From Merdimonas sp963929015 (lineage in GTDB: Bacteria > Bacillota > Clostridia > Lachnospirales > Lachnospiraceae): a DNA stretch of 64,000 bases. Shown here piece by piece: positions 24,532-36,735 of the stretch. A program made the translations under genes and the position numbers. The notes under the pieces are model-generated. The model was not told where the DNA came from and made no database searches. It saw only the letters and a program-made list of their open reading frames with translations. Where the stretch lies: NCBI RefSeq assembly GCF_963929015.1, contig NZ_CAWVHE010000008.1:6892-70891 (forward strand). Reading direction: 5' to 3'. How positions within the stretch are numbered: the first letter of the stretch is position 1; each line of letters starts with the position of its first letter.

Positions 24532-26145
24532 ATGAAACTATCGTTAACCGGAATCCAAAATCACTCCAACTGGGATGCCGCCGGCATCACCCTGCCCGGT
24601 TATTCTGTGGAAGCCGCGGCAGAGCAGGCAAAAAAAACCCCCCGCTGGGCACATTTCGGCATCGGGAACATTTTCCGCATCTTTATCGGCGGTATTGCCG
24701 ACGACCTGCTGGAAAAAGGAGAACTGGACACTGCGCTTACCTGCATCGAAACCTTTGATTACGATGTGGTAGACAAAATCTATGCCCCCTTCGACAACCT
24801 GGGCCTTAGCGTCATCCTTCACAATGACGGCAGCCGCGACTACAAGGTTCTTGGCTCTTTCGGAGAGGCCCTGAAAGCACAGAGTGCAGACCCCGTCCTG
24901 TGGACACGCCTGAAGGAAATCTTTTCTTCTCCCTCTCTTCAGCTGGTTTCCTTTACCATCACAGAGAAAGGATATGCCCTGACCAATCCTGCCGGAAACT
25001 ATCTTCCTTATGTGCAGGCAGATATTGACAATGGACCGGAAAAAGCCACCGGCGCTATGGGCATCCTGACCGCCATGCTGCTGGAACGCTTCCGCAGCGG
25101 AAAAACCCCTATCGCCCTTGTTTCCATGGATAATTGTTCCAAAAATGGAAGCCTTCTGCGACGCTCTGTCATTACTATGGCAGAAGAATGGCAGAAAAAG
25201 GGCTTTGTAGATGCAGATTTCCTCGCTTACGTCAGTGATGAGACCATCGTTGCCTTCCCCTGGACCATGATCGACAAGATCACTCCCCGCCCAAATCCAG
25301 AGATTGCCAAAGATCTGGCCGGACTGGGACTGGAAGATATGGATCCTTTGGAAACCTCCAAACGAACCTATATCGCACCGTTCATCAACGGCGAAGATCC
25401 CCAGTACCTGGTGATTGAGGATAACTTCCCCAACGGACGCCCTGCACTTGAAAACGGAAAAGGCGTCTATCTCGGAAGCCGCGACACCGTTAATAAGTCA
25501 GAACGGATGAAGGTGACCGCTCTTCTGAACCCGGTCCACTCCGCCGTCGGACCTTTTGGCGTACTTCTTGGCGAAGAGTATTTTGCCAACATGATCAACA
25601 GCAATCCGAAGCTTATGAAGCTTGGAAAAATGGTGGCTTATGATGAAAGCCTTCCCATGGCTCCGGACCCGGGCATCATCAATCCGAAAGCTTTTGCGGA
25701 TGAACTGTTCCAGCTTCGCTTTGTCAATGAATATCTGCTGGACACCAACATCCGGCTTTGCACCGACGAATCCCAGGGATTAGGCGTCCGCTTTGGCGAA
25801 ACGATCAAGGCCTACACCGCAAAATATGGCAGCGCCGAACAACTGATCGCTATTCCTCTTGGCATCGCCGGCTGGATCCGCTATATGATGGGTGTTGATG
25901 ATCAGGGCAATAGCTACACCCTGGCTCCAGATCCACTGGCCAAAGAAATGACGGAGATCTTAAAGGACATTGAGATTGGAAAACCTGAAACTTTAAAAGA
26001 TCAGCTTAACCCGATTCTTTCCAATGAAACCATTTTCTTTACAAATCTTTATGAAAATGGTGTCGGAAACAAGATCGAAGAACTCTTCCGCGAAATGATC
26101 GCCGGCAAGGGCGCTGTCCGCGCTGTCATTGACAAATACTTGTAA
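24532..26145 (+). CDS. Mannitol dehydrogenase-family oxidoreductase
   Basis: A 537-residue polyol-specific long-chain dehydrogenase, NAD(P)H-dependent, related to mannitol dehydrogenase and fructuronate reductase (UxuB). The nucleotide site is HFGIGNIFRIF; further motifs are VSMDNCSKNG, FPWTMIDKITPRP, and KVTALLNPVHSAVG carrying the catalytic lysine. It probably interconverts a ketose or hexuronate with its polyol/aldonate form in the cytoplasm. There is no uxu, kdg or mtl neighbour, so the substrate is open. It is single-gene, with its own ribosome site and terminator. Confidence 0.88.
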   Translation: MKLSLTGIQNHSNWDAAGITLPGYSVEAAAEQAKKTPRWAHFGIGNIFRIFIGGIADDLLEKGELDTALTCIETFDYDVVDKIYAPFDNLGLSVILHNDGSRDYKVLGSFGEALKAQSADPVLWTRLKEIFSSPSLQLVSFTITEKGYALTNPAGNYLPYVQADIDNGPEKATGAMGILTAMLLERFRSGKTPIALVSMDNCSKNGSLLRRSVITMAEEWQKKGFVDADFLAYVSDETIVAFPWTMIDKITPRPNPEIAKDLAGLGLEDMDPLETSKRTYIAPFINGEDPQYLVIEDNFPNGRPALENGKGVYLGSRDTVNKSERMKVTALLNPVHSAVGPFGVLLGEEYFANMINSNPKLMKLGKMVAYDESLPMAPDPGIINPKAFADELFQLRFVNEYLLDTNIRLCTDESQGLGVRFGETIKAYTAKYGSAEQLIAIPLGIAGWIRYMMGVDDQGNSYTLAPDPLAKEMTEILKDIEIGKPETLKDQLNPILSNETIFFTNLYENGVGNKIEELFREMIAGKGAVRAVIDKYL

Positions 26146-26159
26146 CAGAGCATAAAGAA

Positions 26160-26205
26160 AACAGCCATTACGGTCACCGTGATCATAATGGCTGTTATTT
26201 ATTTA
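26160..26205 (+). terminator. Terminator of the dehydrogenase gene
   Basis: AACAGCCATTA (26160-26170) pairs with TAATGGCTGTT (26186-26196), with a small inner CGGT/ACCG stem, followed by ATTTATTTAATTTT. Confidence 0.85.
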
Positions 26206-26975
26206 ATTTTATCATATATTTTATATTTAATCGGAGGATTGTTTGAAATTCTTATCGTTCCTCTTATCTATTTCAAATAGATTATAACTCAAAGTCTTGG
26301 ATAAATATACATATATTTTATCTTCGATATCTTATCTATACTCCCTATTTTCTATATGAACTACTTCCATGGCTATTAAAATATCTATAACTGTTTCAAT
26401 TATAGCCAGTGCCCTTATTATTTGTCTATAATCGTATTAAGTTATTCCTTCTATAACCTTTCATTCTATATAGCAAGTACTTTGTATAAATCTGATATAT
26501 TAGGTAATGTTTCTTTACACATCGTCTAATATCTTTGAACTATTGTGGTATCCTTCTCAATATGTCTGCAGATCGAATTATCTTAAAATAAATGATCCGG
26601 CGGACTGTCTTCTCCGATTTCTCTTTTCATTCTGTATTTGCCGGTTTATCTTTCTTTATGGTAAAGGCTTATTCTAAAGGAACGATGATCTGCCATACCA
26701 CTAACATATTGAATTTTAAGTTCTGTTGCTGTGTCCAATGGATTAAGCCTCCTTTTCTTAAAATTTCCAAACCAATGTATTTTTATGATTCCCTTTCTCG
26801 TCAGGAATACATTTCTTATTGAGTTTTGGATTGATTATATAGTAGCACCGGCGCCTTTATTTGTCAACACTATTTTTATATTTTTTATTTGTTATTTTAT
26901 AATTGTATTATCTTAGTATATTTTTCTGACTATTTTGCAATTCAAAAAATTTATCTCATTAATAAAGCAAGCCTT
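26206..26975. other. AT-rich gene-poor segment
   Basis: About 770 bp with much lower GC than the surroundings, many stop codons in all frames and no intact gene with a ribosome site. It lies between the dehydrogenase terminator and ispH. One short minus-strand stretch (26646-26829) resembles the end of a protein and is listed separately. The segment probably represents a decayed gene or an old insertion. Confidence 0.7.
26646..26829 (-). pseudogene. Possible remnant of a dGTPase-like gene
   Basis: A stop-free minus-strand stretch of about 60 codons without a usable start. It contains YVSGMADHRSF followed by ISLYHKE, which resembles the DYISGMTDxxA block near the C-terminus of HD-domain deoxyguanosine triphosphohydrolases. 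Upstream frames are broken. The similarity is short and judged by eye, so this is tentative; it may be chance. Confidence 0.25.
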
Positions 26976-27890
26976 CTACAGATCCAGGATTTTTGTCAGA
27001 TCTACCCGTGGCTTTGCAAAGGTCGCCGGATCCTTTTCATCAAACTGCTCCAAAAAGGAAATAACCTGATCCGTCAGATAGGCTGGCGTTGACGCGCCGG
27101 AAGAAACCGCCGCTTTTTTCTTTCCTTTCAAAACGCTGATATCCAGATCTTCCAGGCTCTCAATCATATAGACTTCCCGGTTCTCCCTTGCAATCGCAGC
27201 CAGTTTCTGCGTGTTATTAGAATGCGGATCGCCGACAATCAATACCACATCGACATCCGCGTCCATATTTTTGATCGCCTCCTGGCGTACTTTCGTAGCG
27301 GTACAGGTTTCCTTTTCAATCGTAACGCTGGGAAGGGTTTCTTTTGCATACTCACAAAGATCCTGCACATCATAAAGAGACATGGTGGTCTGGTTGGTGA
27401 TCACATAATCCGCTCCGGGATCCAGATTCTTAAGATCCTCTTTGCCGCTGATCAGATGGATTCTCTCCGGATCAATAGAAATTGCCCCTTCCGCTTCCGG
27501 GTGACCTTTCTTCCCGATATATAAAATTTCATATCCCTTTGAAAGTTTTTCTTTGATCAGCTCATGTGTCTTGATCACATCCAGGCAGGACGCATCGATC
27601 ACATGCAATCCTTTCGCTCGGGCTTTTTCAAACACCGGATCGCCCGCGCCGTGAGCCGTAATGATCACTGTTCCCTCCTGGATCTCGTCCAGAAGTTCCA
27701 GCCGCGTCTTTCCGGGGCGATCGATGGTTTCGATTCCCATTTGTTTTAATGCGTCAACAATGTATTGATTGTGCACAATCATTCCCAGTATCACAACCGG
27801 TTTCTTTTCTCCCCGCGCCTGCTTTGCCATCTCGATCGCCCGCACAACTCCTTTACAATAGCCTCTTGGCCTGATTGCTTTTACCTGCAT
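26976..27890 (-). CDS. ispH: 4-hydroxy-3-methylbut-2-enyl diphosphate reductase
   Basis: The last enzyme of the MEP isoprenoid pathway, 304 residues, an iron-sulphur protein giving IPP and DMAPP. All three cluster cysteines are present (Cys12 in GYCKGV, Cys102 in DASCLDV, Cys196 in ETCTAT), with the substrate histidines His40, His80 and His130 and Glu132 in GHPEAEG, and the SGAS loop. Several normally fixed positions differ: DATCP is DASCL, and the GSxNSSN block is GDPHSNN. It is thus a divergent but apparently complete member. GGAGGG supports the ATG at 27890 over the one at 27917. It lacks the fused ribosomal S1 domain seen in some clostridia. Its promoter lies just after the rRNA terminator. 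Confidence 0.9.
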   Translation of the reverse strand: MQVKAIRPRGYCKGVVRAIEMAKQARGEKKPVVILGMIVHNQYIVDALKQMGIETIDRPGKTRLELLDEIQEGTVIITAHGAGDPVFEKARAKGLHVIDASCLDVIKTHELIKEKLSKGYEILYIGKKGHPEAEGAISIDPERIHLISGKEDLKNLDPGADYVITNQTTMSLYDVQDLCEYAKETLPSVTIEKETCTATKVRQEAIKNMDADVDVVLIVGDPHSNNTQKLAAIARENREVYMIESLEDLDISVLKGKKKAAVSSGASTPAYLTDQVISFLEQFDEKDPATFAKPRVDLTKILDL

Positions 27891-27962
27891 CCTGATCCCT
27901 CCAGCTTCTGCTAACATCTCACAGCGCCGCTTCTTATCAAAGATACGGTCGCTGCCATCCTC

Positions 27963-27991
27963 ATTATAACGAAAACGGACTCTTTTTGAAA
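27963..27991 (-). promoter_or_regulatory. Promoter of ispH
   Basis: On the minus strand TTTCAA, a 17-bp spacer and perfect TATAAT, immediately downstream of the rRNA operon terminator. Confidence 0.6.
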
Positions 27992-27992
27992 C

Positions 27993-28021
27993 AAAAAAAG
28001 TCAGGGACTTTTGTCCCTGAC
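27993..28021 (-). terminator. rRNA operon terminator
   Basis: The 9-bp stem GTCAGGGAC/GTCCCTGAC with a 4-base loop is followed on the minus strand by seven T. It lies about 66 bp after the 23S 3' end, leaving no room for a 5S gene there. Confidence 0.9.
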
Positions 28022-28035
28022 CTCATCTTACATAT

Positions 28036-28060
28036 ACCTTCAAAACTGCATATAAGAAAC
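28036..28060 (-). other. 3' half of pre-23S processing stem
   Basis: This segment is complementary to 31143-31167 over about 25 bp with two or three mismatches. The two halves would pair around the 23S sequence and form the usual RNase III-type processing stem. Confidence 0.75.
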
Positions 28061-28087
28061 TTTTCATCCTGCCTACCGACCTTCTTT

Positions 28088-30976
<2,889 letters not shown>

Positions 30977-31360
30977 AACTCGACTTAAAAGACGGGTTCT
31001 CTTAAGTCCACACGTATATAGCGTTATACGCGTTGGTCTTCGGCCAATTTTTTGCTTTGTTTTCTTCAAAGTGTGTAATCATTACACAGTTTCCTGTTAT
31101 AACAATTACCTCGGATGTCTTGATCAAGATATTTTGATCTTCGTTTCTTATATGCGGTTTTCAAGGTACATGTTCTGACTGATGTTTTATCAGTCATCAG
31201 AAACCCAAATCCCTTTGAACCTCTGATCACTGGTAAAACCAGCGTTATCATAACAGCACTGCCCTGCTGACCGGGTTGGCGGCGATAAGTTGTTGCTCAT
31301 CTTTGCCTGTATCTATGATAAACTTTTCTCGGCAGCGATTCTGCCTTTTTCTTTTTTATT
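30977..31360 (-). other. 5S-23S spacer
   Basis: A 384-bp spacer with no tRNA gene. It carries the 5' half of the pre-23S processing stem and AT-rich sequence, including palindromic ATCAAAATATCTTGAT (31118-31137 region) and a CAGTCAGAACATG-type antitermination-like stretch. I see no reading frame of merit. Confidence 0.6.
31143..31167 (-). other. 5' half of pre-23S processing stem
   Basis: Complementary partner of 28036-28060. It starts 166 bases upstream of mature 23S and lies downstream of the 5S gene, so 5S is outside the stem. Confidence 0.75.
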
Positions 31361-31477
31361 CCTGGCAGCCACCTGCTCTCCCACACCGTCTCCAGTGCAG
31401 TACCATCGGCCGCTTAAGGCTTAACCATCGTGTTCGGGATGGGTACGGGTGTTTCCCCTAAGCGCATCGCCACCAGG
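31361..31477 (-). rRNA. 5S ribosomal RNA, located between 16S and 23S
   Basis: A 117-nt 5S rRNA. The closing helix CCTGG...CCAGG, the conserved block CCCGTACCCATCCCGAACACG, GTTAAGCC and GATGGTACTGC are all visible on the minus strand. It is positioned 16S-5S-23S; the usual bacterial order is 16S-23S-5S. No second 5S copy exists after the 23S. It appears intact. Confidence 0.95.
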
Positions 31478-31520
31478 AGTCCCTCAACGCTTTTGACAGC
31501 TGTCTCGGATCGTTATCTCC

Positions 31521-31545
31521 CTTGATAACTAAATAACAGACAACG
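31521..31545 (-). other. 3' half of pre-16S processing stem
   Basis: CTTGATAACTAAATAACAGA onwards is complementary to 33254-33277, with one mismatch in the core. The pairing brings the ends of pre-16S together for processing. Confidence 0.75.
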
Positions 31546-31599
31546 GCCCCTACTTCTCTTCCGTTTTAGTTGGATTGCTCCAGACGAAAGACTCTTCTT

Positions 31600-33136
<1,537 letters not shown>

Positions 33137-33253
33137 AGTTCTCATCCGGTCCAGGAAAAACTACTCGCTTTTCCTATCCCGTTACTTACTGTTTTGGGTT
33201 GACATCTTTTGATGTCCATTCTGAATTATTCTTCTCAAAAGAATCTTCAGGGT

Positions 33254-33277
33254 CGTTGTCTATTATTTAGTTATCAA
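33254..33277 (-). other. 5' half of pre-16S processing stem
   Basis: Complementary partner of 31521-31545, in the leader about 120 bases upstream of mature 16S. Confidence 0.75.
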
Positions 33278-33311
33278 AGTCCTTGGTTGTTGTCTTAGCG
33301 ACAACTCCTAT

Positions 33312-33340
33312 AAGATATCACATTGAAGATGCATTGTCAA
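33312..33340 (-). promoter_or_regulatory. rRNA operon promoter
   Basis: On the minus strand, perfect TTGACA, a 17-bp spacer and TATCTT, about 180 bp upstream of mature 16S. The rest of 33137-33471 is leader and the alpha-galactosidase terminator; no gene is seen. Confidence 0.75.
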
Positions 33341-33407
33341 CACCTTTTTTGATATCTTTTTCATTTTTCTTCCGGCCGGCGTAAGTATTTCCGCCATTTT
33401 CCCGATG

Positions 33408-33439
33408 AAAAATCCACCGCTGTTTCGTGGTGGATTTTT
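33408..33439. terminator. Terminator of the alpha-galactosidase operon
   Basis: The 11-bp stem AAAAATCCACC/GGTGGATTTTT with a 10-base loop; the stem itself provides T-runs in both directions. It lies behind the alpha-galactosidase stop codon and before the rRNA promoter. Confidence 0.85.
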
Positions 33440-33471
33440 ATAATACCATCTGAAGTTTTCTGTGTCAACCG

Positions 33472-35694
33472 TTATTTTGCTTTTATTTCAAAAATCCTGC
33501 ACTGAAAATCCCCTATCTCATTCCAGCCGGAGTTCCGTACGCCGGAAGCCCGGTCAGACAGGATCAGCCCGGCCTGCATCAGTTCATCTCCATAGCACGA
33601 AACACCCCTTCCTTCTATTTCATATAGAAGATCTTCCGCAAGGCCCTGCAGTCGGATCCGGTTGAACCCGACATTTACCGGCTGCAGCACACGATAACAT
33701 GCCACAAGCGCTTCTTTCCGGTCTTCGGAAACCACCATCCAGGCGGTTTCATTTCCTTCAAACGGACTGCGCAGCCGGTAGAACGTCCCCTGCTGGATCA
33801 ACCGTCGGTACTTCTTCATAAACTGCACCTGTTCTTTCATAGTCGACCGTTCTTCTTCTGACAAATCATTCAGATCCAGTTCATAACCAAAAGTCCCGAA
33901 GTACGCCACTCCGGCACGCATTTCCATAGAGGTTACCCGCCCCATCTGATGGTTGGGCGAAGCTGACAGGTGGCTTCCGATGCTGCTGACCGGATACACC
34001 ACCGACGTTCCGTACTGGATCTTCAGACGCCATACTGCATCTGTATCATCGGAAGTCCAGGCCTGAGGCGCATAGTAAAGCATGCCCGGATCAAACCTGG
34101 CGCCGCCGCTGGCGCAGGATTCAAACAGGATCTCCGGGAACCGCCGGGTCAGACGCTCATAAAGCTCATAGACCCCTAATATGTATCTGTGATAGATTTC
34201 TCCCTGATACTCTCTGTCATTTCCATTGGAAAAGGCATCTGAAATGGTCCGGTTCATATCCCATTTAATATAGGAGACGGGGATATCCGCTAAAACAGCT
34301 TCCAGTCTGTCATAGAGATAATCCCGGATCTCTTTTCTGGAAAAGTCCAGCACATACTGATTCCTGCTGTGGCACATATTCCGCCCTCTTTCCGCCAGCA
34401 CCCAGTCGGGATGTTCCCGGTAAAGACAGCTGTCCTTATTCACCATCTCCGGTTCGATCCAGAGACCAAACTGCATGCCAAGAGCAGTGATCTTTTCCGC
34501 CAGCGGTTTCAGGCCGCCTTTCAGCTTCTCTTCATTGGGATACCAGTCTCCCAGAGAAGAAGTATCATCGTTACGTTTCCCAAACCAACCGTCATCCAGT
34601 ACAAAGAGTTCGATTCCCAGTTCCCTGGCCTGACTGGCGAGAGAAAATATTTTCTTTTCATCGAAATTAAAATATGTCGCTTCCCAGTTATTGATCAGGA
34701 TCGGCCTTTCCCTGTCTCTCCACTTCCCGCGGGCAAGGCGGGTCCGGTAAAGATCATGATAGACCTGACTCATCTTATTTAACCCCTGATCGGAATATAC
34801 CATTACCATTTCCGGCGTCTGGAAACTTTCTCCCGGATGCAGGGTCCAGCGGAATCCATGGGGATGGATCCCCATCAGCACACGGGTCACATCATAATTA
34901 TCCACTTCCACCTGCGCCAGAAAACTGCCGCTGTAAACCAGGCTGAATCCCAGGACTTCTCCCGAAAATTCTCCGGCGTCGGGGCGCATCAATGCAAGGA
35001 ACGGATTAAACTGGTAACTGCTGGCTCCCCGCATGCTGTAAATCCCCTGGACGCCATATCCCAGACGCCGCTTCTCTATATTCCGCTCCCGCGCCCAGGC
35101 TCCTGCCAGTTCCATCATCACATACTCCTTATCCGGCAGATCCAGGCAACCACTCTGCGCGTTCAGCAGTACCTGATTTTCCTGCGATTCGCTGACAAAC
35201 CGCACACTTCTTGTGATCACCGGGCGATTCCGGTAAATAGTATAGATCAGATGCATTTTCACATGGATATAGGGTTCATTTAGCGTAAGTTCCAGAGTGT
35301 CTGCCTCATCTTCCTGTTCCACATAAGTGGCCGGCAGGCCGGGAAGTTTCGGTTTCCCCGGATAGATTCTGTGAGATTCATAGGCAAACTCTACGATCCT
35401 GCTGCCATTTGGCCGTTCAATCTCATAGGCCGGATAACGCATATCGCCGTTCCCAAACGTGGGATACTCCTGCTTGATATGCTCCAGGGAGAATTCACTG
35501 TTCCCCTCATAATTATAAGGCGCCATGTCTCTTGTACACCGTTCAAACAGATGCTCAAAACTTGCTCTGTCACGGAGTTTTTTCCCGTAGTACAGCTGAC
35601 CCGGCTGACCATTGTCCAGGATCCGGAACAGATAGCTGATTTCCTCATTATAAAGATGAAATTCTTTGGATTCCTCGTGATATACGATAGGCAT
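33472..35694 (-). CDS. Alpha-galactosidase (GH36)
   Basis: A 740-residue GH36 enzyme that releases terminal alpha-1,6-galactose from raffinose-type sugars. It has an N-terminal beta-sandwich (residues 1-320), then the barrel with FVLDDGWFGKRNDD, the nucleophile in YIKWDMNR, and the acid/base aspartate in SCASGGARFDPGMLYY...WTSDDTDA. There is no signal peptide, so it is cytoplasmic and needs imported oligosaccharides, but no sugar transporter is adjacent. The start is at MPIVYHEESKEFHLYN (35694), the usual start of the family. It begins 4 bases beyond the stop of the upstream gene. Confidence 0.95.
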   Translation of the reverse strand: MPIVYHEESKEFHLYNEEISYLFRILDNGQPGQLYYGKKLRDRASFEHLFERCTRDMAPYNYEGNSEFSLEHIKQEYPTFGNGDMRYPAYEIERPNGSRIVEFAYESHRIYPGKPKLPGLPATYVEQEDEADTLELTLNEPYIHVKMHLIYTIYRNRPVITRSVRFVSESQENQVLLNAQSGCLDLPDKEYVMMELAGAWARERNIEKRRLGYGVQGIYSMRGASSYQFNPFLALMRPDAGEFSGEVLGFSLVYSGSFLAQVEVDNYDVTRVLMGIHPHGFRWTLHPGESFQTPEMVMVYSDQGLNKMSQVYHDLYRTRLARGKWRDRERPILINNWEATYFNFDEKKIFSLASQARELGIELFVLDDGWFGKRNDDTSSLGDWYPNEEKLKGGLKPLAEKITALGMQFGLWIEPEMVNKDSCLYREHPDWVLAERGRNMCHSRNQYVLDFSRKEIRDYLYDRLEAVLADIPVSYIKWDMNRTISDAFSNGNDREYQGEIYHRYILGVYELYERLTRRFPEILFESCASGGARFDPGMLYYAPQAWTSDDTDAVWRLKIQYGTSVVYPVSSIGSHLSASPNHQMGRVTSMEMRAGVAYFGTFGYELDLNDLSEEERSTMKEQVQFMKKYRRLIQQGTFYRLRSPFEGNETAWMVVSEDRKEALVACYRVLQPVNVGFNRIRLQGLAEDLLYEIEGRGVSCYGDELMQAGLILSDRASGVRNSGWNEIGDFQCRIFEIKAK

Positions 35695-35698
35695 GGTC

Positions 35699-36688
35699 TT
35701 ATATCTCCCAGGTGATCCCCACACCGGCTTTTACAGCTTTCTCATAGATCTCTTTTGCTGCTACCAGATCCTGCGCCGCTACGCCTACGGTTTCAAATAC
35801 AATAATCTCATCGTCGTTCTCTCTTCCAACTACTTTTCCAAGCAGTACATCTCCGAGATCTCCGGTGAAGTCTTCTTCTGTGATAATACCTTCTTCCAAT
35901 GGGATCAGGATATCGCCGGATTCGGACAACACGGCTTCCCTGGAATCAAAGTAGATCTTGGATGCTCTGGGAAGAATGGCCGGATCCATCTCCTGCATGT
36001 GATGCTGGTAAGCGCCCACGCAGCTGATGGTTGCTCCTGCTTTTACTTTCGTCCCGTCAAAAACTGGTTTGGACGAAGGTGTTACGGTAATGATCAGATC
36101 TGCATCGTCGATTGCCTCGTCGGAAGATGCTGCCGGAACGATTCTGGCTCCGTAATCTTTTAATTCCTCCTGCATGGTTTCTGCGAAGGCTTTTGTCCGC
36201 TCCGGATTCATGTCATAGACCCGGACTTCCTGCAGTGTTCTTGCCGCCAGCATTGCTTCCAGCTGGGTCGGCGCCTGGCCGCCGGTACCGATCAGCGCGC
36301 CGATGCGACAGTCTTTTTTCGCCAGCACATCAAACGCCGCGCCGGAAGCCGCGCCGGTACGCAGCTGAGTTACATAAGTCCCGTCCAGCACTGCGGTCAC
36401 CAGCCCCGTTTTTCCATCGATCAGGAGTACCTGGGCCGGGGATGACGGAATCCCATTGTCTATATTGTGTGGGAAAATGTTGATAATCTTTAAGGACGCT
36501 GTATCCATTTCTTCCAGATATGCCGGCATAAACAGGAAACAGCCGTCATATTTGGGCGCCTGGATATTGGTCCGAAGGGGTATCTCGCATTTCCCCTCTA
36601 CCACATACTGAAACGCTTTTTTATCCGCCTCAATGGCGTCTTTAATAGTAAATACTTTTTTAATATCTTCTCTTGACAACAATAACAT
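35699..36688 (-). CDS. Ornithine cyclodeaminase/alanine dehydrogenase-family protein
   Basis: A 329-residue member of the OCD/mu-crystallin family. The Rossmann motif is IGTGGQAPTQLEAM (about 129-142); family blocks include YVTQLRTGAASGAA, VYDMNPERTKAFAE, DADLIITVTPS, and GDLGDVLLGK near the end. Members deaminate ornithine, reduce imines of amino acids or bind small ketimines, so the substrate is not predictable. It sits between the IlvD/Edd-type dehydratase and the alpha-galactosidase on the same strand, with 47 and 4 bp gaps, and so is part of one operon. Confidence 0.88.
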   Translation of the reverse strand: MLLLSREDIKKVFTIKDAIEADKKAFQYVVEGKCEIPLRTNIQAPKYDGCFLFMPAYLEEMDTASLKIINIFPHNIDNGIPSSPAQVLLIDGKTGLVTAVLDGTYVTQLRTGAASGAAFDVLAKKDCRIGALIGTGGQAPTQLEAMLAARTLQEVRVYDMNPERTKAFAETMQEELKDYGARIVPAASSDEAIDDADLIITVTPSSKPVFDGTKVKAGATISCVGAYQHHMQEMDPAILPRASKIYFDSREAVLSESGDILIPLEEGIITEEDFTGDLGDVLLGKVVGRENDDEIIVFETVGVAAQDLVAAKEIYEKAVKAGVGITWEI

Positions 36689-36735
36689 TTTTATTTCCTC
36701 CTTTACGAATCTTCTCTTTTCAAAACAATTTCACA

